Positions 18,194 through 25,920 of a stretch of 44,889 bases of DNA are shown here, one piece after another. The notes below the pieces were generated by a model. That model searched no databases. It was not told where the DNA came from and saw nothing but the letters and a program-made list of their open reading frames with translations. The position numbers and the translations under genes are program-made. This DNA is from Opitutaceae bacterium. GTDB taxonomy: Bacteria > Verrucomicrobiota > Verrucomicrobiia > Opitutales > Opitutaceae. Location: NCBI GenBank assembly GCA_947474995.1, contig CANJNJ010000027.1:1-44889 (forward strand), written 5' to 3'. Numbering within the stretch: position 1 is the stretch's first letter; each line of letters starts with the position of its first letter.

Positions 18194-19281
18194 AACCATT
18201 CCATCAAGTATCGATTCTCGTCATCGAAGACGATGCGCCCGTGAGGCAGACATTGCTCGACATGCTTGAGATAAATGGATTTTCCGTTGTCACCGCCGCC
18301 AACGGCACCGAGGGCCTCGCCCTGGCGCGTCGCGATTTGCCGTCGCTGATCATTACGGATGTGAACATGCCAGGCCTGACCGGCTTTGAACTGCTGGAGA
18401 CCTTTCGCGGCGACGAGGCGCTCCGGCCGATTCCCGTGATTGTGATTTCGGCCAAGGTGGACCGAGCTGCCACGCGCCGCGGCATGGAACTGGGCGCGGC
18501 GGACTTCATCACCAAGCCGTTTACTGAGGAGGAAGTGCTGCACTCCATTGCCACGCGGTTGGAGAAGAAGGAACTGATGGATGAACTCGACGCCTTTTCC
18601 CACACGGTGGCGCATGATTTGAAAAATCCGCTGGCCACGCTGACCGGCCGGCTCGAGGTCGTCGGCATGCTGATTGACACCGCCGACAAGGCGACGCTCC
18701 GGCATCACCTTCAAGAGGCCACCAAGTCCTCGTTCCGACTCGCCAGCATCATTGATGAGCTGCTCGTTCTGGCCGGGGTGCGGCGGCAGGCGGTGAAACG
18801 CGTGCCCCTCGACATGACGGCCATCGTAACTGAGTCGCTCGAGAGCCTGGACAGCATCCTGCGGACACAACATGCGAACGTGAAGACGGCTGCCGCGTGG
18901 CCCGTCGCCATCGGCCATGCTCCATGGATCATGCAAGTGTGGGTCAACTACATCAGTAATGCCGCGAAATACGGCGGCACCCCGCCCCAGATTACGCTTG
19001 GGGCGGACACGCCGCCGGGAGGAGATTTCGTCCGATTCTGGGTGCAGGATACGGGTCCCGGATTGGACGAAGCGGGCCGGTTGCAGATGTTTGTTCCCTT
19101 CACCCGCATCTCATCGGTGCGAGCTAAAGGCCATGGCTTGGGCCTTTCCATCGTTCGCCGCATCGCGGAAAAACTCGGCGGCCAGGTGGGGGTGGAATGT
19201 CAGCCCGGGCAGGGAGCACGATTCTGGTTTGAGCTGCCCGCGGCGCCACGGCCGACCACCACGCCACCATGCCCCGCATGA
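18190..19281 (+). CDS. Response-regulator/histidine-kinase hybrid (REC-HisKA-HATPase)
   Basis: 363 residues, soluble. An N-terminal receiver domain (acidic pocket EDD, phosphoacceptor D57 in ITDVNMPG, conserved K109) leads into HisKA with SHTVAHDLKNPLATL (H142). HATPase_c follows with the N-box (VNYISNAAKYG), VQDTGPGLDEAG and GLGLSIVRRIAEKLGG. Receiver-first kinases typically relay phosphate from an upstream sensor. Here that would be the multi-PAS kinase whose last codon overlaps this ATG by 4 bp, indicating translational coupling. All catalytic motifs are present, so this gene appears intact even though both neighbours are damaged. Confidence 0.9.
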   Translation: MKPFHQVSILVIEDDAPVRQTLLDMLEINGFSVVTAANGTEGLALARRDLPSLIITDVNMPGLTGFELLETFRGDEALRPIPVIVISAKVDRAATRRGMELGAADFITKPFTEEEVLHSIATRLEKKELMDELDAFSHTVAHDLKNPLATLTGRLEVVGMLIDTADKATLRHHLQEATKSSFRLASIIDELLVLAGVRRQAVKRVPLDMTAIVTESLESLDSILRTQHANVKTAAAWPVAIGHAPWIMQVWVNYISNAAKYGGTPPQITLGADTPPGGDFVRFWVQDTGPGLDEAGRLQMFVPFTRISSVRAKGHGLGLSIVRRIAEKLGGQVGVECQPGQGARFWFELPAAPRPTTTPPCPA

Positions 19282-19729
19282 AAATCCTGATGGTCGAAGA
19301 CGCCGCCGCGATTCGCCAGACGTTGTGAGACCTTCCTCGAACCGAACGGACCTAGCGTGCTGGCGGCCGTGGACAGCGAGGAGGGAATGAAGCTGGCGGC
19401 CGAACGTCCCGAATGGGTGCTGTGTGACGGCGGCGGCACGGATGGCCGCGGAGGAGAAACGACAGTTGAATTTGCGGGTGGAAGGCGTGCCGGGCGAGGT
19501 CGCATTGACCGAGGCGTATCGCATCGATGCCGTGGCAGAGTTGGTGGGCAATGCGTTTGGCTTTTCCAGACCTAGTCAGCCTGTTATTGTCAGCGGCTGG
19601 CGCGTCGGTGGGGAATACTGGATCGAGATGCTTGATGACGGCCAGGGCATGACATCGGCGCAGCGGGCAAGTGTGGGGGCGTTCACTCAGTTCGAGCGGG
19701 CCCGTAGGGAGCAGCAGGGAGTCGGGTAG
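19269..19729 (+). pseudogene. Relic of a third REC-histidine-kinase gene
   Basis: It starts MPRMKILMVEDAAAIRQTL, a receiver N-terminus overlapping the end of the preceding gene, and hits TGA at 19326-19328. A frame change continues the receiver (ETFLEPNGPSVLAAVDSEEG, PEWVLCD). Sequence then jumps, with most of REC and all of HisKA missing, to an ATPase-domain piece (AYRIDAVAELVGNAFGFSRP, IEMLDDGQGM, FERARREQQGVG) that ends at a stop where GLGL should follow. This is therefore an internally deleted, frameshifted and 3'-truncated gene. An IS-end-like sequence lies about 40 bp further on. Confidence 0.8.
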
Positions 19730-19768
19730 GGTTAGGTAACTAGGGCGCGATCAGACAATCCGCCATCC

Positions 19769-19789
19769 TGGCCCGGATTTCGGGGGATC
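19769..19789 (-). mobile_element. Solo IS-end-like 21-bp sequence
   Basis: Identical over 21 bp to 103-123 at the IS3-like terminus at the left of the window, in the same orientation (core cccggatttcgggggatc). No transposase remains beside it. It sits between the truncated kinase relic and the PQQ-propeller gene. Confidence 0.5.
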
Positions 19790-19843
19790 TCCTCACCTCC
19801 AAGGTCGCGCCCAACCTGACGTTCCCGGTCGCGGAGGAGGAGG

Positions 19844-21886
19844 CTATTTGCCTTCTTTCACCCCGAACGCATACACCCGATCGTCGTACGAGCTGAGATA
19901 GATCCGGCCGTTCGACAGGGCGATGCCACCGTAGTGATTCCAACTGTCGATGGCGTCGCCACTCGAGTATATCTCGTCGCCGGTCGCGGGATCGATTACG
20001 TGCAGGACCGCATGGGTCAGCTCTTTGCCGCCGTTGAAACGCGCCCCGTTTTTCTGGCCGCCCTGCTCGAATGGCCGCAATTGATCGGCGCGCCACGCGG
20101 CGTCGTGTTCGAATCCAGGTTCATTGGGATTGACCTCGCTCAGCGGCAGGGCGCGTGCGCCCGCCGGAGTGGCTCCGCGTCCCCGGGCCGGGCCACCGGT
20201 GATGCGGCTCGCGGCCCGGTCGCCGTTGGCGAGGATGAAAATCAGGTTGTTCGCGACGACGGCGACGCCGGGCAGATCCATGTCCGCCGAACTCCAGGCG
20301 GGCTGGAGCGCGGGCTTGCCGTCTTTCACGACGACTTTGAACGCCATAAGGCTGCCGTTCACGATCTCGCCATGCTGTTTCGGAAAGGTGCCGATCGTGT
20401 CCTTCGCGGACGGACCGTAGAACGGCGCCAGCAGCCAGCGCTGTCCCTGCAGATCCACGTACGTCGAAATCACGCTCCACATGCCCGTGTAGGTGTAGGT
20501 CATCGGGTCGTTCGAGTACCGGGGAGATCGGAAGAGCGGCGTGCGGTGGTCTTCGCCGCCGAGTTGCACGGCATCGAGCAGAAAGATCGATCCCTCCTTC
20601 GACGACGTGGCCGCGAGGGTCCACTTGTCGAACGGAAACACCACGGGACTCGAGGAGCCGAGATCAAAATCCCGCGCGTTCAGCGCCTTTTCATCGCTGG
20701 GGGTGTAGGAGTCGACCAGGCGCACGAACTTGTTCAACCCGAGGACGGTTTGACCCCAGCGCCCGCTGCCCGGGTCAAAGGCGCCATCGGCGGTCTGCGC
20801 CAGCACGCCAAACGGATACTTCACGATGCCGCCGCGACCCCAGGGACCGGAGGCCTTGCCCGTGCTCGCGTAGAAATGCGAGACCGGGTGCTCGGGGGAG
20901 ATCACGTCGACCCCCACGATCTCGGCGATCGCACCGCCGCAGCCGCGCGTGGTCGAGGTGTAAAGCATGCCATCGACGAGATTGAGGCTGAAATTACGCG
21001 AGTAGGGCGGGACCAGCTTGGTGGCCGGGAATCTTTCGACGCCGTCGGCGAGGGCGAGACCGCGCAGTTTGCCGTCGTTGGCCAGGACGTACAGAATACC
21101 GCTGGCCCGGTCGATTACCGGGGTCGCGTTCAAGTTGTTCGGGCACGTGCCGCTAGCCGCCTGCGCCGGACGGGTCGGGTTGGGAAAGCTTCGCTTCCAC
21201 ACGACGTCGCCCCGCTCCGCGTCGAGGGCGTAGACGTCGTTGTCCGCGCTGGCGACAAAGACCAGGTTCCTCGGGCCCGCGCCCGTCGCGACCGCCTGCG
21301 CGACGACCGGGTCGGTCATGCTCGAATAACGGTTGATGGTATTCGGCCGGGCATCGAGCTGCCGCTTCCAGAGCAACTCGAGTCGGCCGACGTTTTCGGG
21401 GGTGAGGATTTTTTCCGCGCGATTCCATCCGGTCCGTTCGCCGTCGTAGCTGAAGGTGAGCCAGTCGTTGGTCGGGGGTGCCGGCGGAGGCGCGGGCGGT
21501 CGCGCGGGGGGTGGGGCGCTCGCCAGCGCCGCGCCGATCGCGGTAATCACGTGATCAATTTCCGTCTGAGCGGGCCGGGGCGCGCCCACCGGCGGCATTT
21601 TTCCCACCTGCAGCGCGTTCGCGATCACCATCCACGCCAAGCGTTCATTGCTCAGAGAGTCGGCCGAACTGATGAGCCGCTGTAGATCCATCGAGCCGCT
21701 CGGGAACGCGGAATTATGGCACACCTGGCAGTTCTGCTCGATTAAGGAATGCATCGGCTCGCTCACGGGCGGCGCGACGGCTTGCGGGACCTGGGCCTGA
21801 AGGGAGGCCACCGCGATCAGCGCACTGGCGACTGCTCCCGCGCGGCCCGACGATCCCAACGCAACTCGGAAATCACATTTCGACAT
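19844..21886 (-). CDS. Exported cytochrome c / PQQ-type beta-propeller protein
   Basis: 680 residues. A signal-like N-terminus (GAVASALIAVASLQAQ) precedes a small cytochrome c domain with the haem motif CQVCH (residues 53-57) and a likely axial methionine in KMPPVG (M98). A Pro-rich linker follows. The remaining roughly 530 residues form a PQQ/quinoprotein-like propeller with blade motifs (VFVASADNDVYALDAERGDVVWKR, LYVLANDGKLRGL, VLHVIDPATGDEI, IYLSSYDDRVYAF). The order resembles haem-containing quinoprotein-like proteins, so periplasmic electron transfer from a substrate is likely. I cannot confirm PQQ-coordinating residues, and the propeller may be only structural. A motif shared with another PQQ gene lies upstream (21926-21943). 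Confidence 0.85.
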   Translation of the reverse strand: MSKCDFRVALGSSGRAGAVASALIAVASLQAQVPQAVAPPVSEPMHSLIEQNCQVCHNSAFPSGSMDLQRLISSADSLSNERLAWMVIANALQVGKMPPVGAPRPAQTEIDHVITAIGAALASAPPPARPPAPPPAPPTNDWLTFSYDGERTGWNRAEKILTPENVGRLELLWKRQLDARPNTINRYSSMTDPVVAQAVATGAGPRNLVFVASADNDVYALDAERGDVVWKRSFPNPTRPAQAASGTCPNNLNATPVIDRASGILYVLANDGKLRGLALADGVERFPATKLVPPYSRNFSLNLVDGMLYTSTTRGCGGAIAEIVGVDVISPEHPVSHFYASTGKASGPWGRGGIVKYPFGVLAQTADGAFDPGSGRWGQTVLGLNKFVRLVDSYTPSDEKALNARDFDLGSSSPVVFPFDKWTLAATSSKEGSIFLLDAVQLGGEDHRTPLFRSPRYSNDPMTYTYTGMWSVISTYVDLQGQRWLLAPFYGPSAKDTIGTFPKQHGEIVNGSLMAFKVVVKDGKPALQPAWSSADMDLPGVAVVANNLIFILANGDRAASRITGGPARGRGATPAGARALPLSEVNPNEPGFEHDAAWRADQLRPFEQGGQKNGARFNGGKELTHAVLHVIDPATGDEIYSSGDAIDSWNHYGGIALSNGRIYLSSYDDRVYAFGVKEGK

Positions 21887-22278
21887 AGGGGTAGGGTGTC
21901 CGATGGACCTTCCGGACCTTCCGGACGGAGTCTAGCTTTTTCCTTGTACGGCCGCGCGCCTGACCGGAATTCCGTTCGCGTGGAAACGCGGAGAACGGCG
22001 GACCTCACTCCAAATCGCCGAACCACGGACGATTGGCCCACCGTTCTCGGGATGACGCGAGGCGGAAGCAATGCGGCGATGAATGCGACCGTCGTTGACG
22101 CATGCGGGCGCGGGCGGCTCAGACCTCGCCGACTCATTCAGCTTGGCTGGCTCCGTAGAATTGCGGTCGAAGCGACACCGCGCACGGCGCGGCGGCTCGC
22201 TTCGCACCTCCGGCGTTCATCGCTTTCAACTTTCCCCTCTCAGCTTTCAACGGCACGAGTCCACCCCAGCGTCGCCCG
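21887..22278. other. Intergenic region, no gene seen
   Basis: It holds the upstream region of the cytochrome c/PQQ-propeller gene, including a 9-bp tandem (ttccggacc-like, 21910-21926) and the 18-bp motif at 21926-21943. Frames on both strands lack start context and resemble ordinary intergenic sequence. Confidence 0.4.
21926..21943 (-). promoter_or_regulatory. 18-bp motif shared with the PQQ dehydrogenase upstream region
   Basis: The plus strand reads cggagtctagctttttcc, about 40 bp upstream of the ATG at 21886. The identical 18-mer is at 41564-41581, upstream of the minus-strand PQQ dehydrogenase. In transcript orientation it contains tagact, which could act as a -10. No clear -35 is seen. 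Confidence 0.4.
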
Positions 22279-22509
22279 TCACGGTGCCGGGGGCGGATTT
22301 GATTTTCCTACCTTCTGCCGCGCGACCACGAGCAGCACACCGCCACCGACGAGATCACCGAGCCCAGCCATGATGCGCATCGGCAAGGGCATTTTCTTCA
22401 AAACGAAAAGAATCAACAGCCCGCCGACAATGAGGGCGGTGGCCAGTAGCAGGAGAGTCTTTCTTTGCCGTGACCGCAGGGCGATCCGTTGGGGATCTTC
22501 AGTGCTCAC
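22279..22509 (-). CDS. Small two-helix membrane protein, unknown
   Basis: 76 residues beginning MSTEDPQRIALRSRQRK at ATG 22507-22509. Two hydrophobic segments (TLLLLATALIVGGLLILFVL and MAGLGDLVGGGVLLVVA) are separated by KKMPLPMR, giving a hairpin with both ends probably cytoplasmic. No family is recognised. It stands alone between the REP pair and a non-coding stretch. A positive-inside charge pattern and clean frame support it as real. Confidence 0.6.
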   Translation of the reverse strand: MSTEDPQRIALRSRQRKTLLLLATALIVGGLLILFVLKKMPLPMRIMAGLGDLVGGGVLLVVARQKVGKSNPPPAP

Positions 22510-22529
22510 TGAAAGAAGAAGTCAGGTTG

Positions 22530-22590
22530 GTAGTTCCGCCTTTAGGCGGAAGGTTTGAGTCGCTCGGATTCCGCCTAAAGGCGGAACTAC
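22530..22590. repeat. REP-like inverted pair (BIME-like)
   Basis: 22530-22551 and 22569-22590 are perfect 22-bp inverted copies (gtagttccgcctttaggcgg...). Each arm is itself a near-perfect palindrome (ttccgcctttaggcggaa). Two head-to-head REPs between genes are typical of RAYT-mobilised REP/BIME elements. No RAYT gene is in the window. Confidence 0.85.
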
Positions 22591-22627
22591 AAACAACAGC
22601 CGGTAGCGCGGGATTACTCATTTCCCG

Positions 22628-22948
22628 TTACCGATAGTCCTCGCGTACCGGGGTGAAGATATCGATGACGCGACAGGCGGTGATCGCCCGGCAGCCATGC
22701 GGCGCGTTCCCGGGAATTAACAGGCAGGCGCCCGGATTCATGACGTATTTCTCCGTTCCCACAGTGAACTCAAGCTGTCCGGAAATCACATAGGACGTTT
22801 GCTCGTGGGGATGTTGGTGCGTGGGGACGACGCCACCCGGAGCCAGGAGTACTTCGCCCACGGTCGTGCGTTCGCCATGGGCGTAGCGGCCGGAGACTCC
22901 GGGAAACAAATTGCGGGCGGGGAGGGCGGAGATTTGGACGAGGGGCAT
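22628..22948 (-). CDS. Small single-domain cupin
   Basis: 106 residues with one cupin barrel. Motif 1 is THQHPHEQTSYVISGQLEF, with the H-x-H and later E that bind a divalent metal. Motif 2 is PGNAPHGCRAI with the second-site histidine. It starts at ATG 22946-22948 with MPLVQISALPARNLF. Such proteins may be sugar isomerases, dioxygenases or small-molecule sensors, and the substrate cannot be read from sequence. A damaged copy of its first 37 codons lies 420 bp upstream (23262-23371). Confidence 0.9.
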   Translation of the reverse strand: MPLVQISALPARNLFPGVSGRYAHGERTTVGEVLLAPGGVVPTHQHPHEQTSYVISGQLEFTVGTEKYVMNPGACLLIPGNAPHGCRAITACRVIDIFTPVREDYR

Positions 22949-23017
22949 GCGCAGCGTGTGTGGCTCACCTCCGCCCGGTCTTCAAACCCCGTTTTTCGCC
23001 GCCCGCCTTTCTTTCGT

Positions 23018-23267
23018 CTGGCCAAAGTTCAGTTCAATTCCGCCATCCAAAATGTCACCGGCAAGATGCGCGGGTGGACCTATCGCAAGCGGGGCAACAA
23101 GATCACCCTCCGCGCCGTGCCGGACCCGCGGAACCAAAAGCGCAAAATCAGCCAGGCCGAAAAGGCCACGCCGGTCCGCACCCGGATCGCCAATTCCTTC
23201 GGCCACAGCCCCAAAGACAACCCCGAGTGGCGGGCCCGTTACCTGGCGGTCGCTCGTGCCCGCGGCC
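23018..23267 (+). pseudogene. Unassigned gene fragment inserted between two cupin copies
   Basis: The plus-strand frame reads VQFNSAIQNVTGKMRGWTYR and continues Lys/Arg-rich (QKRKISQAEKATPVRTRIAN, EWRARYLAVARARG) for about 80 residues. It looks like a conserved small basic protein of the kind found in mobile or phage-associated loci, but I cannot name the family. There is no good start, and the sequence switches abruptly to the antisense of the duplicated cupin at about 23265. Confidence 0.4.
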
Positions 23268-23371
23268 AACAGGACCTCGTCGACGGTCGTGCGTTCGCCA
23301 CGGGCATAGTGGCCGGAGACACCGGGGAACAGAGTGCGGGCGGGCAGGGCGGAGATTTGAACGAGGGGCAT
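23262..23371 (-). pseudogene. Truncated duplicate of the cupin gene 5' end
   Basis: From ATG 23369-23371 it reads MPLVQISALPARTLFPGVSG and HYARGERTTVDEVLLA, closely matching the intact cupin at 22948. DNA similarity extends upstream of the ATG. It then diverges completely near 23265, before the metal-binding motif. It is therefore non-functional as a cupin. Confidence 0.75.
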
Positions 23372-23474
23372 GCGCGGCGCGTGTGGCGCATCTCCACTGG
23401 GCTTCAAATTCCTTTTGCCTTTGGGCGCTGAACCACGGCTTGCGCTGCGGCGGCGAGTCGCCGGATGGTAGGGC

Positions 23475-24023
23475 GTGACATCCGGCGAAAAACTCTGTCT
23501 CGCGTGCGGGCTTTGCTGCGACGGCACGCTTTTCGACATCGTTCGGCTTGGACCGGACGATGAGGTGAAGAAATTGAAAGCGCTCGGACTGTCGGTTTCA
23601 CTCTCTCGGGCGCAGCCGCCGGTCGCCTTTTTTCGCCAGCCGTGCGCGGCCTTGTGTGCGGATCGCAAATGCCGGGTTTACGCGGACCGGCCGGTGCAGT
23701 GCGGCGATTTCGAGTGCGGCGTGTTCAAGGATGCGCAAGCCGGCCGGATAAAAATTACGTCTGCCCTGCGCTTGGTCAAACAAGCCCGGCGGCAGGCGGA
23801 CAATATTCGCCGGCTCCTGCGCGAATTGGGCGATACCGAGGAGCAACGATCATTAAGGGAGCGCTTCCGCCGCACGCAACGACGCCTGGAATCGGGTAAC
23901 TCCGACCCAGCCGCGGGGGAGATATTTGCGGAATTGAGCCTGGCGGTGCACCGCTTCAGATTGCTGGCCCACGAAAAATTTTATACGAGTGATCCCGAAA
24001 AGACGCCAGGGCTCGACGTTTGA
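23475..24023 (+). CDS. YkgJ-family cysteine-cluster protein
   Basis: 182 residues from GTG 23475. Cysteines at the N-terminus (LCLACGLCCDG) and further on (FRQPCAALCADRKCRVYADRP, QCGDFECGVF) match the Fe/Zn-chelating CxxCxxCC pattern of the YkgJ/UPF0153 family. The C-terminal half is helical and charged. The biochemical role of this family is unsettled. Metal-cluster binding is an inference from the cysteines. It is divergent from the cupin duplicate and convergent with the GAF kinase. Confidence 0.8.
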   Translation: MTSGEKLCLACGLCCDGTLFDIVRLGPDDEVKKLKALGLSVSLSRAQPPVAFFRQPCAALCADRKCRVYADRPVQCGDFECGVFKDAQAGRIKITSALRLVKQARRQADNIRRLLRELGDTEEQRSLRERFRRTQRRLESGNSDPAAGEIFAELSLAVHRFRLLAHEKFYTSDPEKTPGLDV

Positions 24024-24046
24024 ATTTGCCGGGCAGGCGCCTGCGG

Positions 24047-25795
24047 TCAGGCGAGCGGCAGGCGGAGGCGCATCGTGGTCCCGGCCGCGCTCGAATGGAG
24101 CAGCGTGATGTCGCCGTGATGGCTCAGTAAAATCCGTTTCGCGATCGCCAGGCCCAAGCCGGTGCCGTCGGAGCGACCGGAGAGGAAGGAATCAAAAATC
24201 CGGTCGCGAATCGCATCCGGGACACCAGATCCGGTATCGGCGATGTCGAGGACCACGTAGCGAACTCCCGCCAGTTCGTCGGCCGAGGCGGTCAGCGTGA
24301 TCGTGCCGCCTTCGGGCATCGCCTGCGTGGCGTTGAGGACCAGGTTGAGCAGCACCTGCTGAATCTGCCCTTTGTGGGCGTCGATGAAGAGCGGGTGCGG
24401 CAGGGGCGGAAAAGTGATCGTGACCTTGCTTTGGGCCAGCTTGAGCCGGACGAGCAGCAGCGTGTCGGTGACAATGTCCGCGAACGACCAGCGGGAGTGC
24501 AGGCTCGAGGGCGCCTTGGCGAAGGTCAACACACGCCCCACGATCGCCTCGAGTTGATCGAGCTTTTCGTTGATCACCCGCATGTCCGTCTGGCGGGGAT
24601 CGCCGGACGGGAAATCGCCGAGGCCGCCGTGGAGCAGCTTGAGCACGGTGAGCGGATTCCGAATCTCGTGGGCGATTTCGGCGGCGAGCATGCCGAGGGT
24701 GGTCAGCCGTTCATTCTTGCGCAGCACGTCCTCACTTTCGAAGACGCGGGCGTAGAGCCGGGCGTTTTGCAAGGCGACGGCCCCCAGGCTGGCGAGGGCG
24801 GCGCACAGGCGTTTTTCGTCGTTGTCAAAGCGATGTGGCCGGTCGGTGAAGACCGCGACCACGCCGAGTACCTCGCCTTCGAAAATCATGGGCGTCGCGA
24901 GTTCCGAACGCAGGGTCGGATCCCGGGGGACGTCGGCCAGTTCCTGAAAATCGGGCGACTGGATGTCGGCGAACCAGACCTGACGCTTGGTGTGAATGGC
25001 CGACGCGACCAGCGACGAGTCGAGGGGGATGGCGGCGAGCGGGGGCGGGGAGGACCCGACGTTGGCCAACGAGGCGAAGCGGACGGTCGAGGTGGCGGCG
25101 TCGTGGAGATAAAGGGCACAGGCCCGGGCCTCCAGCATCCGGCAGGCTTCGCGGGTCAGTGTGTCGAAGAGTTCCTGTTGTTCGAGTTTGGTCACCAGCG
25201 ATTGGCCGGCCGTGATCAGGGATTCGAGCTGGCGCGCCTTGCTCTGGAGATGGCCCAACTGCCACAGCCGCTGCATGACGCGAGCGGCTTCGCGCGCGAG
25301 GCGTTCCAGCAAGGCGAGATCCTCGGGCGTAAACCCACCGACCCGATCACTCTCGAGGTCAATGACGCCAACGACCTGATCGTTCTCCGCCATCGGCGCC
25401 GCCATTTCACAACGGGCCGACGGCCGCACGGCAATGTAGCGCGGTTCCGCGGTGACATCCGGAACGAGGATTGCCCGCTGATTGAGGACACACCAGCCGG
25501 TGACGCCGTGCCCGAGTTTGAGATCGCCCCGCACGTCGTCGGTGCTGGTCCCGACTTGCACCTCGGTTTCGAGCCGGCCCGTGTCCGGGCTCAGGAGCGC
25601 AATGGACCCGGCGTCGGCCTTGAAGGTGCCGACAAGGACGGCGAGCATTTCGCGCAGGGCCGTGAGCGGTTCCTCGGTCCGCGTCGCGAGTGAGGTGAGG
25701 GAGAAGAGGGCCGGCAACGCGCGGGGATCGCGAAATTCCTCTGGCCGGCGCACGGGTGCCGGATCGGCGTGGTTCTCGCTTCCGCTATTTGACAC
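24047..25795 (-). CDS. Soluble sensor histidine kinase with two GAF domains
   Basis: About 582 residues from GTG 25793-25795. A TTG at 25909 would extend it by 38 low-complexity residues almost to the glnD stop. GAF1 covers about 30-190 (SIALLSPDTGRLE, VTGWCVLNQRAILVPDV) and GAF2 about 200-370 (CALYLHDAATSTVRF, ATPMIFEGEVLGVVAVF). HisKA carries LGMLAAEIAHEIRNPL. HATPase_c has the N-box (NLVLNATQAMPEGG), DIADTGSGVP and GTGLGLAIAKRILLSHHG. This NtrB-like ATPase arrangement suggests a cytoplasmic kinase for an unlinked regulator. Being directly downstream of glnD hints at a nitrogen or metabolic signal, but that is inference. No membrane segment is present. Confidence 0.9.
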   Translation of the reverse strand: MSNSGSENHADPAPVRRPEEFRDPRALPALFSLTSLATRTEEPLTALREMLAVLVGTFKADAGSIALLSPDTGRLETEVQVGTSTDDVRGDLKLGHGVTGWCVLNQRAILVPDVTAEPRYIAVRPSARCEMAAPMAENDQVVGVIDLESDRVGGFTPEDLALLERLAREAARVMQRLWQLGHLQSKARQLESLITAGQSLVTKLEQQELFDTLTREACRMLEARACALYLHDAATSTVRFASLANVGSSPPPLAAIPLDSSLVASAIHTKRQVWFADIQSPDFQELADVPRDPTLRSELATPMIFEGEVLGVVAVFTDRPHRFDNDEKRLCAALASLGAVALQNARLYARVFESEDVLRKNERLTTLGMLAAEIAHEIRNPLTVLKLLHGGLGDFPSGDPRQTDMRVINEKLDQLEAIVGRVLTFAKAPSSLHSRWSFADIVTDTLLLVRLKLAQSKVTITFPPLPHPLFIDAHKGQIQQVLLNLVLNATQAMPEGGTITLTASADELAGVRYVVLDIADTGSGVPDAIRDRIFDSFLSGRSDGTGLGLAIAKRILLSHHGDITLLHSSAAGTTMRLRLPLA

Positions 25796-25920
25796 GAGGG
25801 GCAGTTTTGACGGGCGCGAGGGCGATGGCCAGTATTTCCCCGTTCTTGCTCGACGGAGTGGCGAGGAGGAACGCCGTTCGCGGGCGAGCGGTGTTCCAGA
25901 CTTGGCCAAACCGGCGACGC

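Noticed and set aside
19934-21685. Plus-strand 583-codon frame opposite the cytochrome c/PQQ gene
   Set aside because: Antisense shadow produced by high GC and third-position bias; its composition is Arg/Gly/Asp-rich with no recognisable motif.
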